DNA of 64,000 bases, from the NCBI GenBank assembly GCA_001464735.1, contig LNDU01000051.1:1-64000 (forward strand), in the 5' to 3' direction. This stretch comes from Nitrospira sp. Ga0074138 (lineage in GTDB: Bacteria; Nitrospirota; Nitrospiria; Nitrospirales; Nitrospiraceae). Both the position numbers and the translations under genes were made by a program. Below are positions 38,291-50,652 of this stretch, in pieces (the first letter of the stretch is position 1; each line of letters begins with the position of its first letter). Below the pieces are notes generated by a model. The model did no database searches, was not told the DNA's origin, and was given only the letters and a program-made list of their open reading frames with translations.

Positions 38291-39088
38291 GTGCAGGATG
38301 CACGCCCCCTTATCACGCTGCTGACGGATTTTGGCGAGCGGGATTCTTTTGTGGCAAGCATGAAAGGGGTCATTTTGTCGATTAATTCCACCGCTGCCGT
38401 CGTCGATCTCTCGCATCAAATCGCCTCTCATCAGATCCAGGAAGCCGGGTATTTTCTCAAGTCCTGCTATCGCTATTTCCCGGCAGGAACCATTCATGTT
38501 GCCGTTGTCGATCCCGGAGTCGGAACCGAGCGACGGGCGCTGCTCGTGTCCGCGGCCGGCTCATTTTTTGTAGGACCGGATAATGGGTTGTTCAGTGAAC
38601 TCCTGGAGCAGGAGCAGGGGGCGAAGGTATGGCAGATCGTGAATCAGGACTATCGTCTTGAAACGGCAGGGTCAACCTTTGATGGGCGAGATGTGTTCGC
38701 GCCGGCCGCTGCCTGGTTGAGCAAAGGCGTGCCGCCGTCATTTTTTGGGACGGCGGTCCATGATCCGATTCGACGTGCCGTGGCCATGCCGATTTCACAC
38801 GAGGATGTGCTGATCGGTAAGATCGTCTCGGTCGATCGCTTTGGAAATCTCATTTCCAACATCACGGAGCGGCAGGTTCGGGAATTTCGGGGCGCGATGG
38901 GACAATCGGTGGAGATCCATATCGGAACGGCTGTCATCAACGATTTGGTTGGGAGTTACAGCCAGGGAAGCCGTCAGAGTCCGTCCGCGCTGATCAATAG
39001 CAGCGGGAACTTGGAAATCTTTCTGCAGGAAGACAGCGCGGCGCGCTGTCTGCAAGTTGGTGTGGGGGAAGAGGTCCGCCTGTGCTGA
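38291..39088 (+). CDS. SAM hydroxide adenosyltransferase (DUF62 family)
   Basis: The 265-residue protein matches the fluorinase-related duf-62 family, which hydrolyses S-adenosylmethionine to adenosine and methionine. Landmarks are ITLLTDFGERDSFVASMKGVI, HVAVVDPGVGTERRAL, FVGPDNGLFS and the C-terminal barrel with VDRFGNLISNI. The start is GTG one base after the greA stop. The fluorinase-specific chloride/fluoride loop is not present, so hydrolysis rather than halogenation is expected. Confidence 0.9.
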   Translation: MQDARPLITLLTDFGERDSFVASMKGVILSINSTAAVVDLSHQIASHQIQEAGYFLKSCYRYFPAGTIHVAVVDPGVGTERRALLVSAAGSFFVGPDNGLFSELLEQEQGAKVWQIVNQDYRLETAGSTFDGRDVFAPAAAWLSKGVPPSFFGTAVHDPIRRAVAMPISHEDVLIGKIVSVDRFGNLISNITERQVREFRGAMGQSVEIHIGTAVINDLVGSYSQGSRQSPSALINSSGNLEIFLQEDSAARCLQVGVGEEVRLC

Positions 39089-39094
39089 GTCGTC

Positions 39095-40294
39095 TCAACC
39101 CATCATTTTATCGATATGATCGCAGACATGGCTTGCGAAGGGGAGCGAGCAGGTAAAGGCGGGAGACACGGCGTTGAGCACGTGCATGGAGCGATTGTCG
39201 CCTTCCAGGACGAAATCCATTTCAAGCTTTTTCTTCGTGATGTCGAGTAGCTGGGCTCGAATTCCTGGACGGCCCCATTTATGGTAGTTCCGCTCGGCCA
39301 CGCCTTCGGCGAGTACCGAGGCAAGTGCCACCATCTTGCCCCGCGAGTATTTGGCAACCTCCTCCATCGCCAAGCGTCGGAAGTCGAATCCAGCTCCGGT
39401 CAGTAAGCCGAGCCCTCGACTTGCGACTTCGAGCAGTTCACCGAAATTGAAGTTGCCGAACCCCTCATAGTTCTCTCGCCACAAGGCTGGAATGGCTGTC
39501 GGACCGATCTTGGCTTTTCCGTCGGCCGTGATCGTGAAGTGGACACCCAGGAACGGATTCCTGAGATCCGGAACAGGGTAAATATTGGTACGAATCGCAC
39601 CTGCTGGTTCATCGGAATAGAGATAGAGGCCTTTAAAAGGCAGGATGCGATACTTTTCCGAGAATCCATAGTCCATCGCAATTTTGTCGGCATACAGACC
39701 AGCGGCGTTCACGACGTAGCCGGCTTCAATGCTGTCGCGGTCGGTGTAAACTCTTGTGTCGTCTCGTCGTCGATAGGCTGTGTTGCACTGAATTTGAATG
39801 CCTTCGTCGAGTGCGTCTTGTTGCATCGCGTTGACGACGTGGAGCGGGCTTACCGTCGAGGTACGTGACGAAAAGAGGGCTCGTTGGTAGGTCTTCACTC
39901 GTGGCTCAATGGACTTGGCTTCTGCTTCCGTGAGAGGCTGGAGCTCAATGCCGTTGACTTGTCCGCGACGGAATAATTCATCCAGCGACGGTAAATCCGC
40001 TGCATTCTTGGCAACGACGAGCTTGCCGCATTTATTGAGGGGGATGTGTTTTTCCTCGCAGTAGGCGGTCAGTCGTTCGTTCCCAAGACGAGTAAACTTT
40101 GCCTTCAGGCTGTCCGGTGAGTAGTAGAAGCCCGCATGTAGGACTCCGCTATTGCGGCCACTGGCATGGGCCCCGCAAGAAGGTTCCTTTTCGATTAACA
40201 GCACGCGGGCATCGGACCGGCGTTTGCGAAGCTCACGCGCGATACTGAGGCCGATGACTCCACCTCCGATGACGAGGAAATCACAGGTTAGCAT
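39095..40294 (-). CDS. lhgO: L-2-hydroxyglutarate oxidase
   Basis: The 399-residue FAD-dependent oxidase starts with the dinucleotide motif FLVIGGGVIGLSIARELRKR. SGRNSGVLHAGFYY and LVNAAG-like NAAGLYADKIA are typical of LhgO/YgaF. It oxidises L-2-hydroxyglutarate to 2-oxoglutarate, probably feeding electrons to the membrane quinone pool. It is convergent with the pyr operon (six-base gap) and followed upstream by bioA on the same strand, with 48 bases between. Confidence 0.92.
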   Translation of the reverse strand: MLTCDFLVIGGGVIGLSIARELRKRRSDARVLLIEKEPSCGAHASGRNSGVLHAGFYYSPDSLKAKFTRLGNERLTAYCEEKHIPLNKCGKLVVAKNAADLPSLDELFRRGQVNGIELQPLTEAEAKSIEPRVKTYQRALFSSRTSTVSPLHVVNAMQQDALDEGIQIQCNTAYRRRDDTRVYTDRDSIEAGYVVNAAGLYADKIAMDYGFSEKYRILPFKGLYLYSDEPAGAIRTNIYPVPDLRNPFLGVHFTITADGKAKIGPTAIPALWRENYEGFGNFNFGELLEVASRGLGLLTGAGFDFRRLAMEEVAKYSRGKMVALASVLAEGVAERNYHKWGRPGIRAQLLDITKKKLEMDFVLEGDNRSMHVLNAVSPAFTCSLPFASHVCDHIDKMMG

Positions 40295-40342
40295 ATTGTG
40301 TCGTGGCTCTCTTGGCGATGTTGCGACGCATCTGAGCGAGAC

Positions 40343-41710
40343 TCAATCGATGTCCAGAGTCTCTATGGATTTCTTGAGGATTTCTACCATTTTCTTTAAC
40401 TCTTCTGCCGTTGTCGAAAGGGGAGGGATCAGCACGAGCACGTTGCCGATGGGCCTTAAGATCAGTCTCTTCGATCGGGCAATGGCCGCCACGTGGTGAC
40501 CAGCCTTGGCGCTGAGCGGGTAGGGCTCTTTGGTTGCCTTGTCTCGGACTAACTCGATGCCGACCATGAACCCGCGCTGGCGGACATCCCCGACATGGGG
40601 GGTATCAGCGATCGGCTTCAGCCATTTGGTCAACAACTTAATCTTTGCGGACAGTCGGGACAACGTTTTCTCCTGGCGGAACACTTGAAGATTGGCCAGG
40701 GCCACGGCACAGCCTAGGGGATTTCCGGTAAAACTGTGTCCATGAAAGAAGGTCTTGAATTCGTCGTAGGTGCCCAAAAATCCTCGATAGATCTCATCGG
40801 TCGTGAGGGTCGCCGCGAGCGGCATATACCCGCCGGTGAGCCCCTTGCTGATCGCCATCAGATCCGGTGTGATCCTTTCATGCTCGCCCGCGAACATTTT
40901 TCCGGTTCGTCCAAAGCCCGTCGCTACTTCATCGGTAATCAACAGGACGTTGTACTCTGTGCAGAGCGCGCGGACTCGTTTCAGATACCCGGCCGGCTGT
41001 GGAATCATACCGGCGGCCGCTTGCATCAGCGGTTCGATGATGAATCCGGCCAGTTCGCGATGACGACGTTTCAAGATTTGTTCAATTGGGTCGATGCAGG
41101 CCATCTTGCAGGATGGATAGGTGAGTTTGAGCGGACAGCGGTAACAATAGGGTGGTTCTGCTGCCAGCGTTGGGAACAACAGCGGTTTGAACCGAGAATG
41201 AAACAGCGCAATATTGCCGACGCTTACGGCTCCAATCGTATCCCCGTGATACGCCATCTTGAGATGGAGAAAGGTATTTTTGGGACCGGCCTCTGGATGC
41301 CGCTGCTGCCAGTATTGGACGGCCATCTTCAGCGCGATTTCTACTGCCGTCGAACCGTTGTCCGAATAGAAGACGCGTGTGAGCCCCTTTGGTGCGATCT
41401 GGATCAAGGCGCGGGCCAGCTCAATAGCCGGTGGATTGGAGAGGCCCAGGAACGTGGAGTGGGCGATGTTGTCGAGTTGTTTCTTGATGGCGTGGTTCAG
41501 GACGGGATGTCGGTGTCCGTGGAGATTCACCCAGATGGACGATGTGCCATCGAGATAGCGTTTCCCTTCCGTATCGATGAGGTAGGAACCGTTCCCGCGC
41601 TCGATGATCAGCGGGTCTTCCTGTTCCCACTCCTGCATCTGGGTAAACGGATGCCAGAGATAGCGTCGGTCCCAGTTCCTCAGCTGCTTCGTAGAGGGTG
41701 GTCGAGTCAT
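40343..41710 (-). CDS. bioA: Adenosylmethionine-8-amino-7-oxononanoate aminotransferase
   Basis: From the ATG at 41710, with an AAGGAG ribosome binding site, the protein has 455 residues. It transfers an amino group from SAM to KAPA to give DAPA in biotin synthesis. It has WHPFTQMQEW, FYSDNGSTAVEIALKMA, LITDEVATGFGRTG and the PLP lysine in LMAISKGLTGGYMPLAA. The frame extends 45 codons further upstream but is non-protein-like there. No other biotin genes are adjacent. Confidence 0.95.
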   Translation of the reverse strand: MTRPPSTKQLRNWDRRYLWHPFTQMQEWEQEDPLIIERGNGSYLIDTEGKRYLDGTSSIWVNLHGHRHPVLNHAIKKQLDNIAHSTFLGLSNPPAIELARALIQIAPKGLTRVFYSDNGSTAVEIALKMAVQYWQQRHPEAGPKNTFLHLKMAYHGDTIGAVSVGNIALFHSRFKPLLFPTLAAEPPYCYRCPLKLTYPSCKMACIDPIEQILKRRHRELAGFIIEPLMQAAAGMIPQPAGYLKRVRALCTEYNVLLITDEVATGFGRTGKMFAGEHERITPDLMAISKGLTGGYMPLAATLTTDEIYRGFLGTYDEFKTFFHGHSFTGNPLGCAVALANLQVFRQEKTLSRLSAKIKLLTKWLKPIADTPHVGDVRQRGFMVGIELVRDKATKEPYPLSAKAGHHVAAIARSKRLILRPIGNVLVLIPPLSTTAEELKKMVEILKKSIETLDID

Positions 41711-41895
41711 GACTCCTTGAATGTTGTTCGTCAATCCTGGGATCAGACTGGACGATCTGTGATTGACTCTTGACGACTGCCGATGGACGAGGGAGTGACC
41801 TCGATGGCGGCGCGTGATTATAGGTGGAGGCGATCTCTTTGACAACCCAGGGAGCAGTTATTATAATGAACCGATTTTTACCAATGAGCTAGGAT

Positions 41896-43695
41896 TTGCA
41901 AAGCCTTATACGCAATTTTTCCATCATTGCTCACATCGATCACGGCAAATCAACCCTCGCTGACCGGTTCCTAGAAGCTACTGGCGCAGTCACTGCTCGA
42001 GAGGCGAAAGACCAGATCCTCGATGCCATGGACCTTGAACGGGAACGTGGCATTACGATCAAGGCCCATGCGGTGGCGATCCGGTACAAGGCTCAGGACG
42101 GGAAGACGTATGCCTTGCATTTGATCGATACGCCGGGACACGTCGATTTCACCTATGAAGTCTCGAGGAGTCTGGCGGCCTGCGAAGGAGCTCTCTTGCT
42201 GGTCGATGCCACCCAAGGGGTGCAGGCGCAGACGATTGCCAATGTGAATTTGGCGATGGCCAACAATCTCACCATTATCCCGGTTATTAATAAGATTGAT
42301 CTGGCGAGTTCGGATATCGAGGGCACGAAGCATTCGATTTCGGAGGTGTTGCAGCTTGATGCCGCCGATGCCTTGCCGATCAGTGCAAAGGAAGGCAAAG
42401 GAGTCCCCGATGTATTGGAGGCGATCATTGCGCGGATTCCTCCCCCGTCCGGTGATCCCCAGGCTCCATTCAAGGCGCTTATCTTTGACTCATGGTTCGA
42501 CAATTACCAAGGTGTCATCGTCCTGGCGAGACTGGTGGATGGGTCCATCCGACCAGGGATGAAGATCAAAGTCATGTCGAACAATCGGACGTTTGAAGTC
42601 ATGGAAGTGGGACAATTCACCCCAAAACGGACAAAGAAGACTGAGCTGTTGACGGGCGAAGTCGGATATCTCTGTGCCAACATGAGAGAGGTCGCCGACG
42701 TCAAAATCGGCGATACACTCACGGATGCGGTCTTACCCACGAGCGCGCCCTTTCCTGGTTATAAAGAGGTGAAGCCGCTGGTATTCTGCGGGCTCTATCC
42801 CACCGATACCGGCCGATATGAAGATTTGCGCGACGCGTTAGTCAAACTACGATTAAACGACTCCTCGTTCGTCTATGAACCTGAGACGTCGCTCGCGTTG
42901 GGATTCGGCTTTCGCTGTGGGTTTTTGGGCCTGCTGCACATGGAAATCATTCAGGAACGGCTTGAGCGTGAATACAATCTCACGCTCCTCACGACCGCTC
43001 CGACCGTCGTCTATCGTCTTCTCACCACGAAGGGCGAGGTCCTGGAGGTGAATAATCCGTCGCAGCTCCCGCCTCCCAGTAGCATTGACTCATTTGAAGA
43101 GCCGTTTATTTTGGCCTCGATCATCACTCCCGAACGGTATATGGGAGCTATCCTCCAGCTCTGTCAGGAACGCCGAGGAATCCAAAAGGGTCTGCATTTT
43201 CTCGATCCGACCAGGGTCATGATCAGTTATGAACTGCCTCTTAACGAGGTCATTCTCGATTTTTACGATAAGCTCAAGTCGCGCACACAGGGTTATGCGT
43301 CGCTCGACTATGAGGTGCTCGGCTACCGCAACTCCGATCTTGTCAGGCTCGATATTCTCTTGAACGGTGAAGCGGTCGATGCCCTGTCGTTTATCACGCA
43401 TAAAGATCGTTCTGTTCAACGTGGGCGGCAGCTTGCCGAGAAAATGAAGGAGCTGATTCCACGGCAAATGTACGAGATTGCCATTCAGGCGGCGATCGGC
43501 AGCAAGATCGTTGCGCGTGAGACCATCGGTGCAATGAAGAAGAATGTGCTGGCAAAATGTTATGGTGGTGATATCACGCGGAAGCGCAAGTTGCTGGAAA
43601 AACAGAAGGAAGGGAAAAAGCGCATGAAAGCGGTCGGCAGCGTCGAGGTCCCGCAGGAAGCGTTTCTGGCGATCTTGAAGGTTGGAGACGAATGA
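41896..43695 (+). CDS. lepA: Elongation factor 4 (LepA)
   Basis: The 599-residue translational GTPase acts in initiation and back-translocation. G-motifs [14 protein letters not shown] and NKIDL are intact, followed by EF-G-like domains and the LepA-specific C-terminal domain ([25 protein letters not shown], then [25 protein letters not shown]). The start is a TTG with a weak GCTAGGA upstream. Its end overlaps lepB by four bases, the common lepA-lepB arrangement. Confidence 0.97.
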   Translation: MQSLIRNFSIIAHIDHGKSTLADRFLEATGAVTAREAKDQILDAMDLERERGITIKAHAVAIRYKAQDGKTYALHLIDTPGHVDFTYEVSRSLAACEGALLLVDATQGVQAQTIANVNLAMANNLTIIPVINKIDLASSDIEGTKHSISEVLQLDAADALPISAKEGKGVPDVLEAIIARIPPPSGDPQAPFKALIFDSWFDNYQGVIVLARLVDGSIRPGMKIKVMSNNRTFEVMEVGQFTPKRTKKTELLTGEVGYLCANMREVADVKIGDTLTDAVLPTSAPFPGYKEVKPLVFCGLYPTDTGRYEDLRDALVKLRLNDSSFVYEPETSLALGFGFRCGFLGLLHMEIIQERLEREYNLTLLTTAPTVVYRLLTTKGEVLEVNNPSQLPPPSSIDSFEEPFILASIITPERYMGAILQLCQERRGIQKGLHFLDPTRVMISYELPLNEVILDFYDKLKSRTQGYASLDYEVLGYRNSDLVRLDILLNGEAVDALSFITHKDRSVQRGRQLAEKMKELIPRQMYEIAIQAAIGSKIVARETIGAMKKNVLAKCYGGDITRKRKLLEKQKEGKKRMKAVGSVEVPQEAFLAILKVGDE

Positions 43696-44465
43696 GCCTC
43701 GATCAGAATCCGAGGAATGTGGATAAGTTGCCAGGCGCTCCGCGTGGGGGAGGAGACCAGGCCGCGCTTTCGGAGGCCAAACTCGCCGACAACAGGGACC
43801 AATCGGGGCGGAAGTCTCTTGTCAGGGAATACGCGGAAGCGATCATTGTGGCGATGCTCCTGGCATTTGCCATCCGCGTGTTCGTCGTGCAGGCATTTAA
43901 GATTCCATCAGGATCAATGATTCCGACCTTGCAGATCGGCGATCATATTTTGGTCAGTAAGCTCTCCTATGGCCTGCAGTGGCCCACGGACTGTAAGGTG
44001 CTATGGAGTTTCCCACCGGTTAATTGCTACACGTCCGAAACGATCGTGACGTTCGGCAAGCCGCAGCGGGGCGACATCATCGTGTTCCGGTTTCCCGAGG
44101 ATGAAGAGAAGGATTTCATCAAGCGCATTGTCGGACTGCCGGGGGATACTGTCCAACTTAAGAATAAGGTTGTCCTGGTGAACGGCCAGCCACTCGACGA
44201 TAAAGCCTTTACACAACGAATCGATCCCGGTGTCATTGACGGTACGATCAACCCCCGCGATAATTTCGGCCCGGTGACGGTCCCGGATGGATCGTATTTC
44301 GTGATGGGCGATAATCGTGACCAAAGTCTGGACAGTCGGTTCTGGGGCTATGTGCGTGAAGAAAAGATCCGCGGTAGAGCGTTCCGCATCTATTGGTCCT
44401 GGAATGGGCAGGGAAATTGGACGGAGTGGGTCAGATGGGAACGATTCGGAAAGGCGATTCAATAA
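43692..44465 (+). CDS. lepB: Signal peptidase I
   Basis: The 257-residue membrane protease removes Sec/Tat signal peptides. One transmembrane segment (about 46-66) precedes the catalytic IPSGSMIPT (S75). The general-base lysine is K144 in [11 protein letters not shown], and [14 protein letters not shown] is the conserved box E. An insertion around 95-115 with two cysteines (C101, C112) may form a periplasmic disulfide. The start overlaps the lepA stop (ATGA). Confidence 0.96.
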   Translation: MSLDQNPRNVDKLPGAPRGGGDQAALSEAKLADNRDQSGRKSLVREYAEAIIVAMLLAFAIRVFVVQAFKIPSGSMIPTLQIGDHILVSKLSYGLQWPTDCKVLWSFPPVNCYTSETIVTFGKPQRGDIIVFRFPEDEEKDFIKRIVGLPGDTVQLKNKVVLVNGQPLDDKAFTQRIDPGVIDGTINPRDNFGPVTVPDGSYFVMGDNRDQSLDSRFWGYVREEKIRGRAFRIYWSWNGQGNWTEWVRWERFGKAIQ

Positions 44466-44521
44466 CGAAACGCAGCGTCGCGTCTCTTCCGAGTGCAGAC
44501 TCGAATGGGAAGGGTGATGCG

Positions 44522-45502
44522 TTGTCGCCCAAGGTGCTCCGACAGTATCTTCAGCGATTTCCGCAGGCATCGATCCTCGTTGTCGGCGACCTCATCCTCG
44601 ATCACTATGTGATGGGACGGGTCAGCCGGATTTCCCCAGAAGCTCCGGTTCCCGTGGTTCATGTCGAGTCAGAATCTCTCCGGCTTGGTGGGGCGGCGAA
44701 TGTGTTCAACAATATTTTGGCGCTTGGAGGAAAGGCCGATCTCTGCGGTGTGATCGGGTCGGATGAAAGCGGGCGTCTGTTGATGAAGGAGCTCGGCAAC
44801 AAACGATCAAGCCGCGGGGGGGTGGTGATCGATCATGATCGTCCGACGACCAGAAAAAGTCGTGTGATCGCGCATAACCAGCAGATTGTGCGGTATGACA
44901 TCGAGGGACGGAGCGAACTGAAAGTCGCGCTGCGGCAAAAGATTCTCCGATATGTGGAATCACGGATTCGAGAGTTGTCCTGTATCGTGGTGTCGGACTA
45001 TGCCAAGGGAGTCGTGTCGCCGGCACTCATGTCCGATCTCATACGACTTGCTGCGTTGAGAAAAGTTCCGGTCATTGTCGATCCGAAGGTCGAGCATTTC
45101 AGCTACTACAAAGGCGTCACCGTGCTGACGCCGAATCATCTTGAAGCGGCTCAAGCCTCTGGGTTGCACGGAGACAGTGATCAGACAATCGACGAAGCCG
45201 GCGCGATGATTCGGCAGCGTCTCGGGTGTCAGTCCGTCCTGATTACACGCGGTGAAAAAGGCATGAGCTTGTATGAGCGCAACGGCGCGTCGTGGCATTT
45301 GCCGACGAAGGCTCGGCAGGTCTATGACGTCACCGGTGCAGGAGATACGGTCATAGGAACCTTGGCGCTGGCCCTGTCGGCTGGAGCAAGTATCAAGACC
45401 GGAGCGGTCATGGCGAACTATGCGGCTGGGATCGTGGTGGGCATGGTCGGCACCGCGACGGTCTCGCCGAAACAGTTGTCCGAGGCGTTTGGAGATGAAT
45501 AA
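44522..45502 (+). CDS. rfaE1: D-glycero-beta-D-manno-heptose-7-phosphate kinase
   Basis: About 326 residues from a TTG at 44522 with GGAAGGGTGA upstream. ATG 44435, inside lepB, is an alternative. The ribokinase-fold enzyme phosphorylates heptose-7-phosphate for LPS inner-core heptose. SRISPEAPVPVVHV is typical of the family, LGGAANVFNNILALGG is the substrate region, and VYDVTGAGDTVIGTLAL holds the catalytic Asp. The adenylyltransferase half of HldE is absent, so that step must be encoded elsewhere. Its end overlaps kdsB by eight bases. Confidence 0.9.
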   Translation: MSPKVLRQYLQRFPQASILVVGDLILDHYVMGRVSRISPEAPVPVVHVESESLRLGGAANVFNNILALGGKADLCGVIGSDESGRLLMKELGNKRSSRGGVVIDHDRPTTRKSRVIAHNQQIVRYDIEGRSELKVALRQKILRYVESRIRELSCIVVSDYAKGVVSPALMSDLIRLAALRKVPVIVDPKVEHFSYYKGVTVLTPNHLEAAQASGLHGDSDQTIDEAGAMIRQRLGCQSVLITRGEKGMSLYERNGASWHLPTKARQVYDVTGAGDTVIGTLALALSAGASIKTGAVMANYAAGIVVGMVGTATVSPKQLSEAFGDE

Positions 45503-46295
45503 GGGTTCACGGTCTGTCACGGTTGTGATTCCAGCCCGCTATGGTTCGTCACGGTTCCCGGGCAAGCCGCTCGTTGAGCTGAATGGGAAGCCGATGATTC
45601 AGCATGTCTATGAGCGCGCTGTGGCCTGCCGTGCCGTTTCCGATGTGTTGGTCGCAACCGACGATGAGCGTATCAAATATGCAGTTGAGCGGTTTGGTGG
45701 GCGTGTGATTATGGTTACCGGTGATTATCGGACGGGGACAGACCGGGTCGCCGCTGTGGCCCGTATATTTGCGGGAGAGTACTTTTTGGACTTACAGGGC
45801 GATGAGATTCCACTGAACTCCGAGTTGTTGACCGATCTTATTGAGCCGTTTCTTGAAAGCGGCGTCGGCATAGGGACGCTGAAGCGGGTCATGGACCCTA
45901 AAGAGGATCTTCACAATTCCGCAGTGGTCAAAGTCGTCACCGATGTCCGCGGCGACGCGCTCTACTTTTCACGAGCTCCAATCCCATGTGTCCGTGACAG
46001 TCCAGGAATGGAGGCGATTGGAGGACTCCATTACATTCATCTGGGGTTGTACATATATACGAAGGAGACCTTACTGCGATTCGCGGGTTTGCCGACCAGT
46101 CGTTTGGAGGATGCCGAAAAGCTTGAACAGCTCCGTGCGTTGGATCATGGGATTCCCATCCGGGTGTGGGAAACCAAACATGCCTCGTTGCGAGTTGACC
46201 GTCCTGAAGACGTGTCGGATGTCGCGGAACGCCTTCAGCAATACGAGGGGGTCAGGCGTGAGTTGCAGAACAGTAGGGTATTTTTTAAGCGATGA
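45495..46295 (+). CDS. kdsB: 3-deoxy-manno-octulosonate cytidylyltransferase
   Basis: The 266-residue enzyme activates Kdo with CTP to CMP-Kdo for lipid A-core assembly. VVIPARYGSSRFPGKPL is the nucleotide-binding start, and YFLDLQGDEIPLNS and the FSRAPIPCVRD segment are conserved. The start at 45495 overlaps the heptose kinase stop. The next gene, pyrG, makes the CTP it uses. Confidence 0.94.
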   Translation: MNKGSRSVTVVIPARYGSSRFPGKPLVELNGKPMIQHVYERAVACRAVSDVLVATDDERIKYAVERFGGRVIMVTGDYRTGTDRVAAVARIFAGEYFLDLQGDEIPLNSELLTDLIEPFLESGVGIGTLKRVMDPKEDLHNSAVVKVVTDVRGDALYFSRAPIPCVRDSPGMEAIGGLHYIHLGLYIYTKETLLRFAGLPTSRLEDAEKLEQLRALDHGIPIRVWETKHASLRVDRPEDVSDVAERLQQYEGVRRELQNSRVFFKR

Positions 46296-46344
46296 GAAGT
46301 ATATTCGAATTGGGGTGCTCTGACGTCCAACAGAGGGGACAACC

Positions 46345-47946
<1,602 letters not shown>

Positions 47947-47955
47947 TTGTAGGCT

Positions 47956-48783
47956 ATGGCACAACTCGTCGAAATCGGTTCCTTCAAGGTCGGTCAGGGC
48001 CAGCGTCCGTTTCTGATTGCCGGGCCTTGTGTGATCGAGAGCGAGCAGCTCGTGATGGACACGGCGGGACATGTTGCGGACATTGCGAAGTCACTGGGAA
48101 TTCCGTACATCTTCAAGTCGTCATTCGATAAGGCCAACCGAACGTCCATTACTTCATTTCGTGGTCCTGGAATCGACAAGGGCCTGGCAATACTGAAGAA
48201 GGTAAAGGACCAATTCGCTCTGCCTGTCTTGACCGACGTGCATACGGAGGAGCAGGCGACCGAAGCCGGGAAGGTGGTGGATGTCCTACAGATCCCGGCC
48301 TTTCTCTGTCGGCAGACGGATTTGCTGATTGCCGCTGCAAAAACAGGAAAAGTCGTGAACGTGAAGAAGGGGCAATTTCTCTCGCCGATCGAAATGGTCA
48401 ATGCAGTCAAAAAAGTCGAAGAATGTGGAAGCCGTCGGCTTCTGCTCACCGAGCGTGGGTCATCATTCGGCTACAACAATCTTGTTGTGGATATGAGATC
48501 CTTTCCTCTTATGAGAAGTTTCGGGTATCCTGTCGTCTTCGATGCGACGCACAGCGTTCAGCTGCCGGGGGGTGGTGGGACGAAATCCAGTGGCCAGCGG
48601 GAATTTGTCGAGCCGTTGGCCTGCGCCGCGGCCGGAGCGGGTGTCGATGGATTCTTCATGGAAGTCCATCCAAATCCAGACGAGGCGCTGTCTGATGGGC
48701 CTAACATGGTCCCAGTACATCAACTCAAGTCCTTGCTGGAACGGGTTCTACGCATATGCGACGCAGCCAAGCCGAGAAGCTGA
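47956..48783 (+). CDS. kdsA: 3-deoxy-8-phosphooctulonate synthase
   Basis: The 275-residue aldolase condenses arabinose-5-phosphate with PEP to Kdo-8-phosphate. [31 protein letters not shown] and LCRQTDLL are conserved. The cysteine in GPCVIE is present, while the metal-type decision would need alignment. It starts nine bases after pyrG and is followed by kdsD. Confidence 0.96.
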   Translation: MAQLVEIGSFKVGQGQRPFLIAGPCVIESEQLVMDTAGHVADIAKSLGIPYIFKSSFDKANRTSITSFRGPGIDKGLAILKKVKDQFALPVLTDVHTEEQATEAGKVVDVLQIPAFLCRQTDLLIAAAKTGKVVNVKKGQFLSPIEMVNAVKKVEECGSRRLLLTERGSSFGYNNLVVDMRSFPLMRSFGYPVVFDATHSVQLPGGGGTKSSGQREFVEPLACAAAGAGVDGFFMEVHPNPDEALSDGPNMVPVHQLKSLLERVLRICDAAKPRS

Positions 48784-48866
48784 TACCTTCCGCGCGGCGC
48801 GGGCACTCTACGATGGTGAAGGCAGCTCATCCAGTAGCGAAGGTTGCGAAAAGGCGAAGTGAAACG

Positions 48867-49874
48867 ATGACCGTGAAGCCATCTGGCCGGGATTCGAAAA
48901 TTTCGAAAATAGAAGAGAGTCTGGCCGACGGTCGGCGCGTGCTCCAAATCGAAGCGCGAGCCGTCCAATCGCTTGTGGATCGGTTAGATGCCAAGTTCGC
49001 AAAGGCGGTGCAGTTGCTTGTTCAGTGTAAGGGAAAGGTCGTCGTGTCGGGCATGGGGAAGTCCGGCTTGATCGGTCAAAAAATCGCCGCGACGCTCGCC
49101 AGCACCGGTACGTCGTCGTTTTTTTTGCATCCCGCCGAGGGCGTGCATGGAGATCTGGGCATGTTGGCGCGACGTGATGCGTTGGTCGCGATTTCCAACA
49201 GCGGTGAGACGCAGGAGTTGCTGCAATTGCTTCCGTTTGTGAAACGGCTCGGCATTCCGGTGATTGCGTTCACAGGACGGATGACGTCGACCCTGGCAAA
49301 AAATGCCGATGTCACACTCGATGTGTCGGTCCAGGAAGAGGCCTGCCCGATGGGGTTGGCTCCGACCGCCAGTACGACCGCTACACTGGCGTTGGGCGAT
49401 GCGTTGGCCGTGGCCCTGCTGCAGAAACGGGAATTTAAAGAAGAGGATTTTGCTCGGTTCCATCCCGGCGGTACGTTGGGGCGTCGGCTGCTGGTGAGGG
49501 TGAAGGACCTCATGCATGCCGAATCCGAGATGCCGATGGTCCAAGCCACGGTCGGTGGGATGGCGGCTATGCTGGAAATGACGGCGAAAAAGCTCGGCAT
49601 GACCACGGTGGTGGATCAGGAGGGATTGCTGGTCGGAGTGATTACCGACGGTGACTTGCGACGCTTTATCCAGCGGGGTACGGATTTGCTCAAGACCACC
49701 GCGCAAGAGCTGGCCACCACGAATCCCAAGTCCATTGGGCCAGACGAACTGGCGGCCAAAGCTGTCGAGATGATGGAGCGATTTTCAATCACGACCCTGG
49801 TGGTCACCGAGAATGAGCGGAACATCCGTGGGGTCATTCATTTACATGACTTGTTGAAGAACGGAATCGTGTAG
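48867..49874 (+). CDS. kdsD: Arabinose-5-phosphate isomerase
   Basis: The 335-residue enzyme (ATG 48867 chosen; ATG 48813 and the frame start 48756 overlapping kdsA are alternatives) makes arabinose-5-phosphate from ribulose-5-phosphate. It has an SIS domain (VVVSGMGKSGLIGQKIAATLASTG, LVAISNSGETQELL) and two C-terminal CBS domains. It supplies the substrate of KdsA next door. No kdsC phosphatase gene follows. A family A palindrome begins on the last base of its TAG. Confidence 0.93.
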   Translation: MTVKPSGRDSKISKIEESLADGRRVLQIEARAVQSLVDRLDAKFAKAVQLLVQCKGKVVVSGMGKSGLIGQKIAATLASTGTSSFFLHPAEGVHGDLGMLARRDALVAISNSGETQELLQLLPFVKRLGIPVIAFTGRMTSTLAKNADVTLDVSVQEEACPMGLAPTASTTATLALGDALAVALLQKREFKEEDFARFHPGGTLGRRLLVRVKDLMHAESEMPMVQATVGGMAAMLEMTAKKLGMTTVVDQEGLLVGVITDGDLRRFIQRGTDLLKTTAQELATTNPKSIGPDELAAKAVEMMERFSITTLVVTENERNIRGVIHLHDLLKNGIV

Positions 49875-49997
49875 CAGGATGCTGAAAAAGTCCACCAGCG
49901 GCGTTCTCACATCGCTCAGAGGCTCAACGTACCGAAGCGTACGCCTCGCCCCTTCGCTCGCTCTGGCCTTGCTGGACGGCCTTTTTGAGCATCCTGC
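49874..49997 (+). repeat. Dispersed imperfect palindrome, family A
   Basis: The 124 bases are bounded by inverted ends GCAGGATGCTGAAAAAG and CTTTTTGAGCATCCTGC. The interior GCTCAGAGGCTCAACGTACC...GGCCTTGCTGG matches the copies at 26.6, 50.7 and 52.7 kb. The first base is the last G of the kdsD TAG stop. All pairs between the ends match except the G opposite G at position 11, which is kept in every copy. Confidence 0.88.
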
Positions 49998-50054
49998 GAG
50001 TGCCATGAGGTCGAAGCAGTGTTTTAGTCGCCTGCGTAGGAGACGAATCGTACG

Positions 50055-50651
50055 ATGAACCGCGTTCTGGCAATGTGGCGAGAGATAGGAGCGGAGTCGC
50101 TCAATCTGCCCAATCTCTTGACGCTCGTCCGCATTCTCTTGATCCCGGTCTTCATCATTCTCTTCGTCAATCCAACGCCAGACCAGTCGCTCGCGGCGGC
50201 GATTGTCTTTACCGTTGCGGCGGTGACGGATATGTTGGACGGCTATATTGCCCGCCGAACAGGCCAAGTAACGAAACTCGGCAAACTACTCGATCCGATC
50301 GCAGACAAACTCCTGGTGTTGTCGGCACTGATACTTCTAATGAACGTAGATCGGGTCAGCGCGTTGGTCGCGCTGCTGATTATCGGACGAGAAGTGGCGG
50401 TGACAGGAATCCGTGCCATTGCTGCAAGCGAAGGGATGATCATCGCGGCGGAGACGACCGGTAAGTATAAGATGGCGCTCCAAGTCGTGGCCATTATCCT
50501 GCTGATCTTGGAAGGGACAGGGCTCTCAGCACTCGGCAATATGCACTTAGCCGGCACCGTCACATTGTATTTATCACTGGTGCTGGGTTATCTCTCCGGT
50601 GGCCAGTATGTGTGGAGCTTCTGGAAACAGGTCGTCGCGAAGGGACTGTAG
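50055..50651 (+). CDS. pgsA: CDP-diacylglycerol-glycerol-3-phosphate 3-phosphatidyltransferase
   Basis: The 198-residue membrane enzyme makes phosphatidylglycerol phosphate. The CDP-alcohol phosphatidyltransferase signature D-x2-DG-x2-AR-x8-G-x3-D-x3-D is complete (DMLDGYIARRTG...GKLLDPIADK). Four to five hydrophobic segments follow. A second family A palindrome begins just after its TAG stop. Confidence 0.94.
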   Translation: MNRVLAMWREIGAESLNLPNLLTLVRILLIPVFIILFVNPTPDQSLAAAIVFTVAAVTDMLDGYIARRTGQVTKLGKLLDPIADKLLVLSALILLMNVDRVSALVALLIIGREVAVTGIRAIAASEGMIIAAETTGKYKMALQVVAIILLILEGTGLSALGNMHLAGTVTLYLSLVLGYLSGGQYVWSFWKQVVAKGL

Positions 50652-50652
50652 T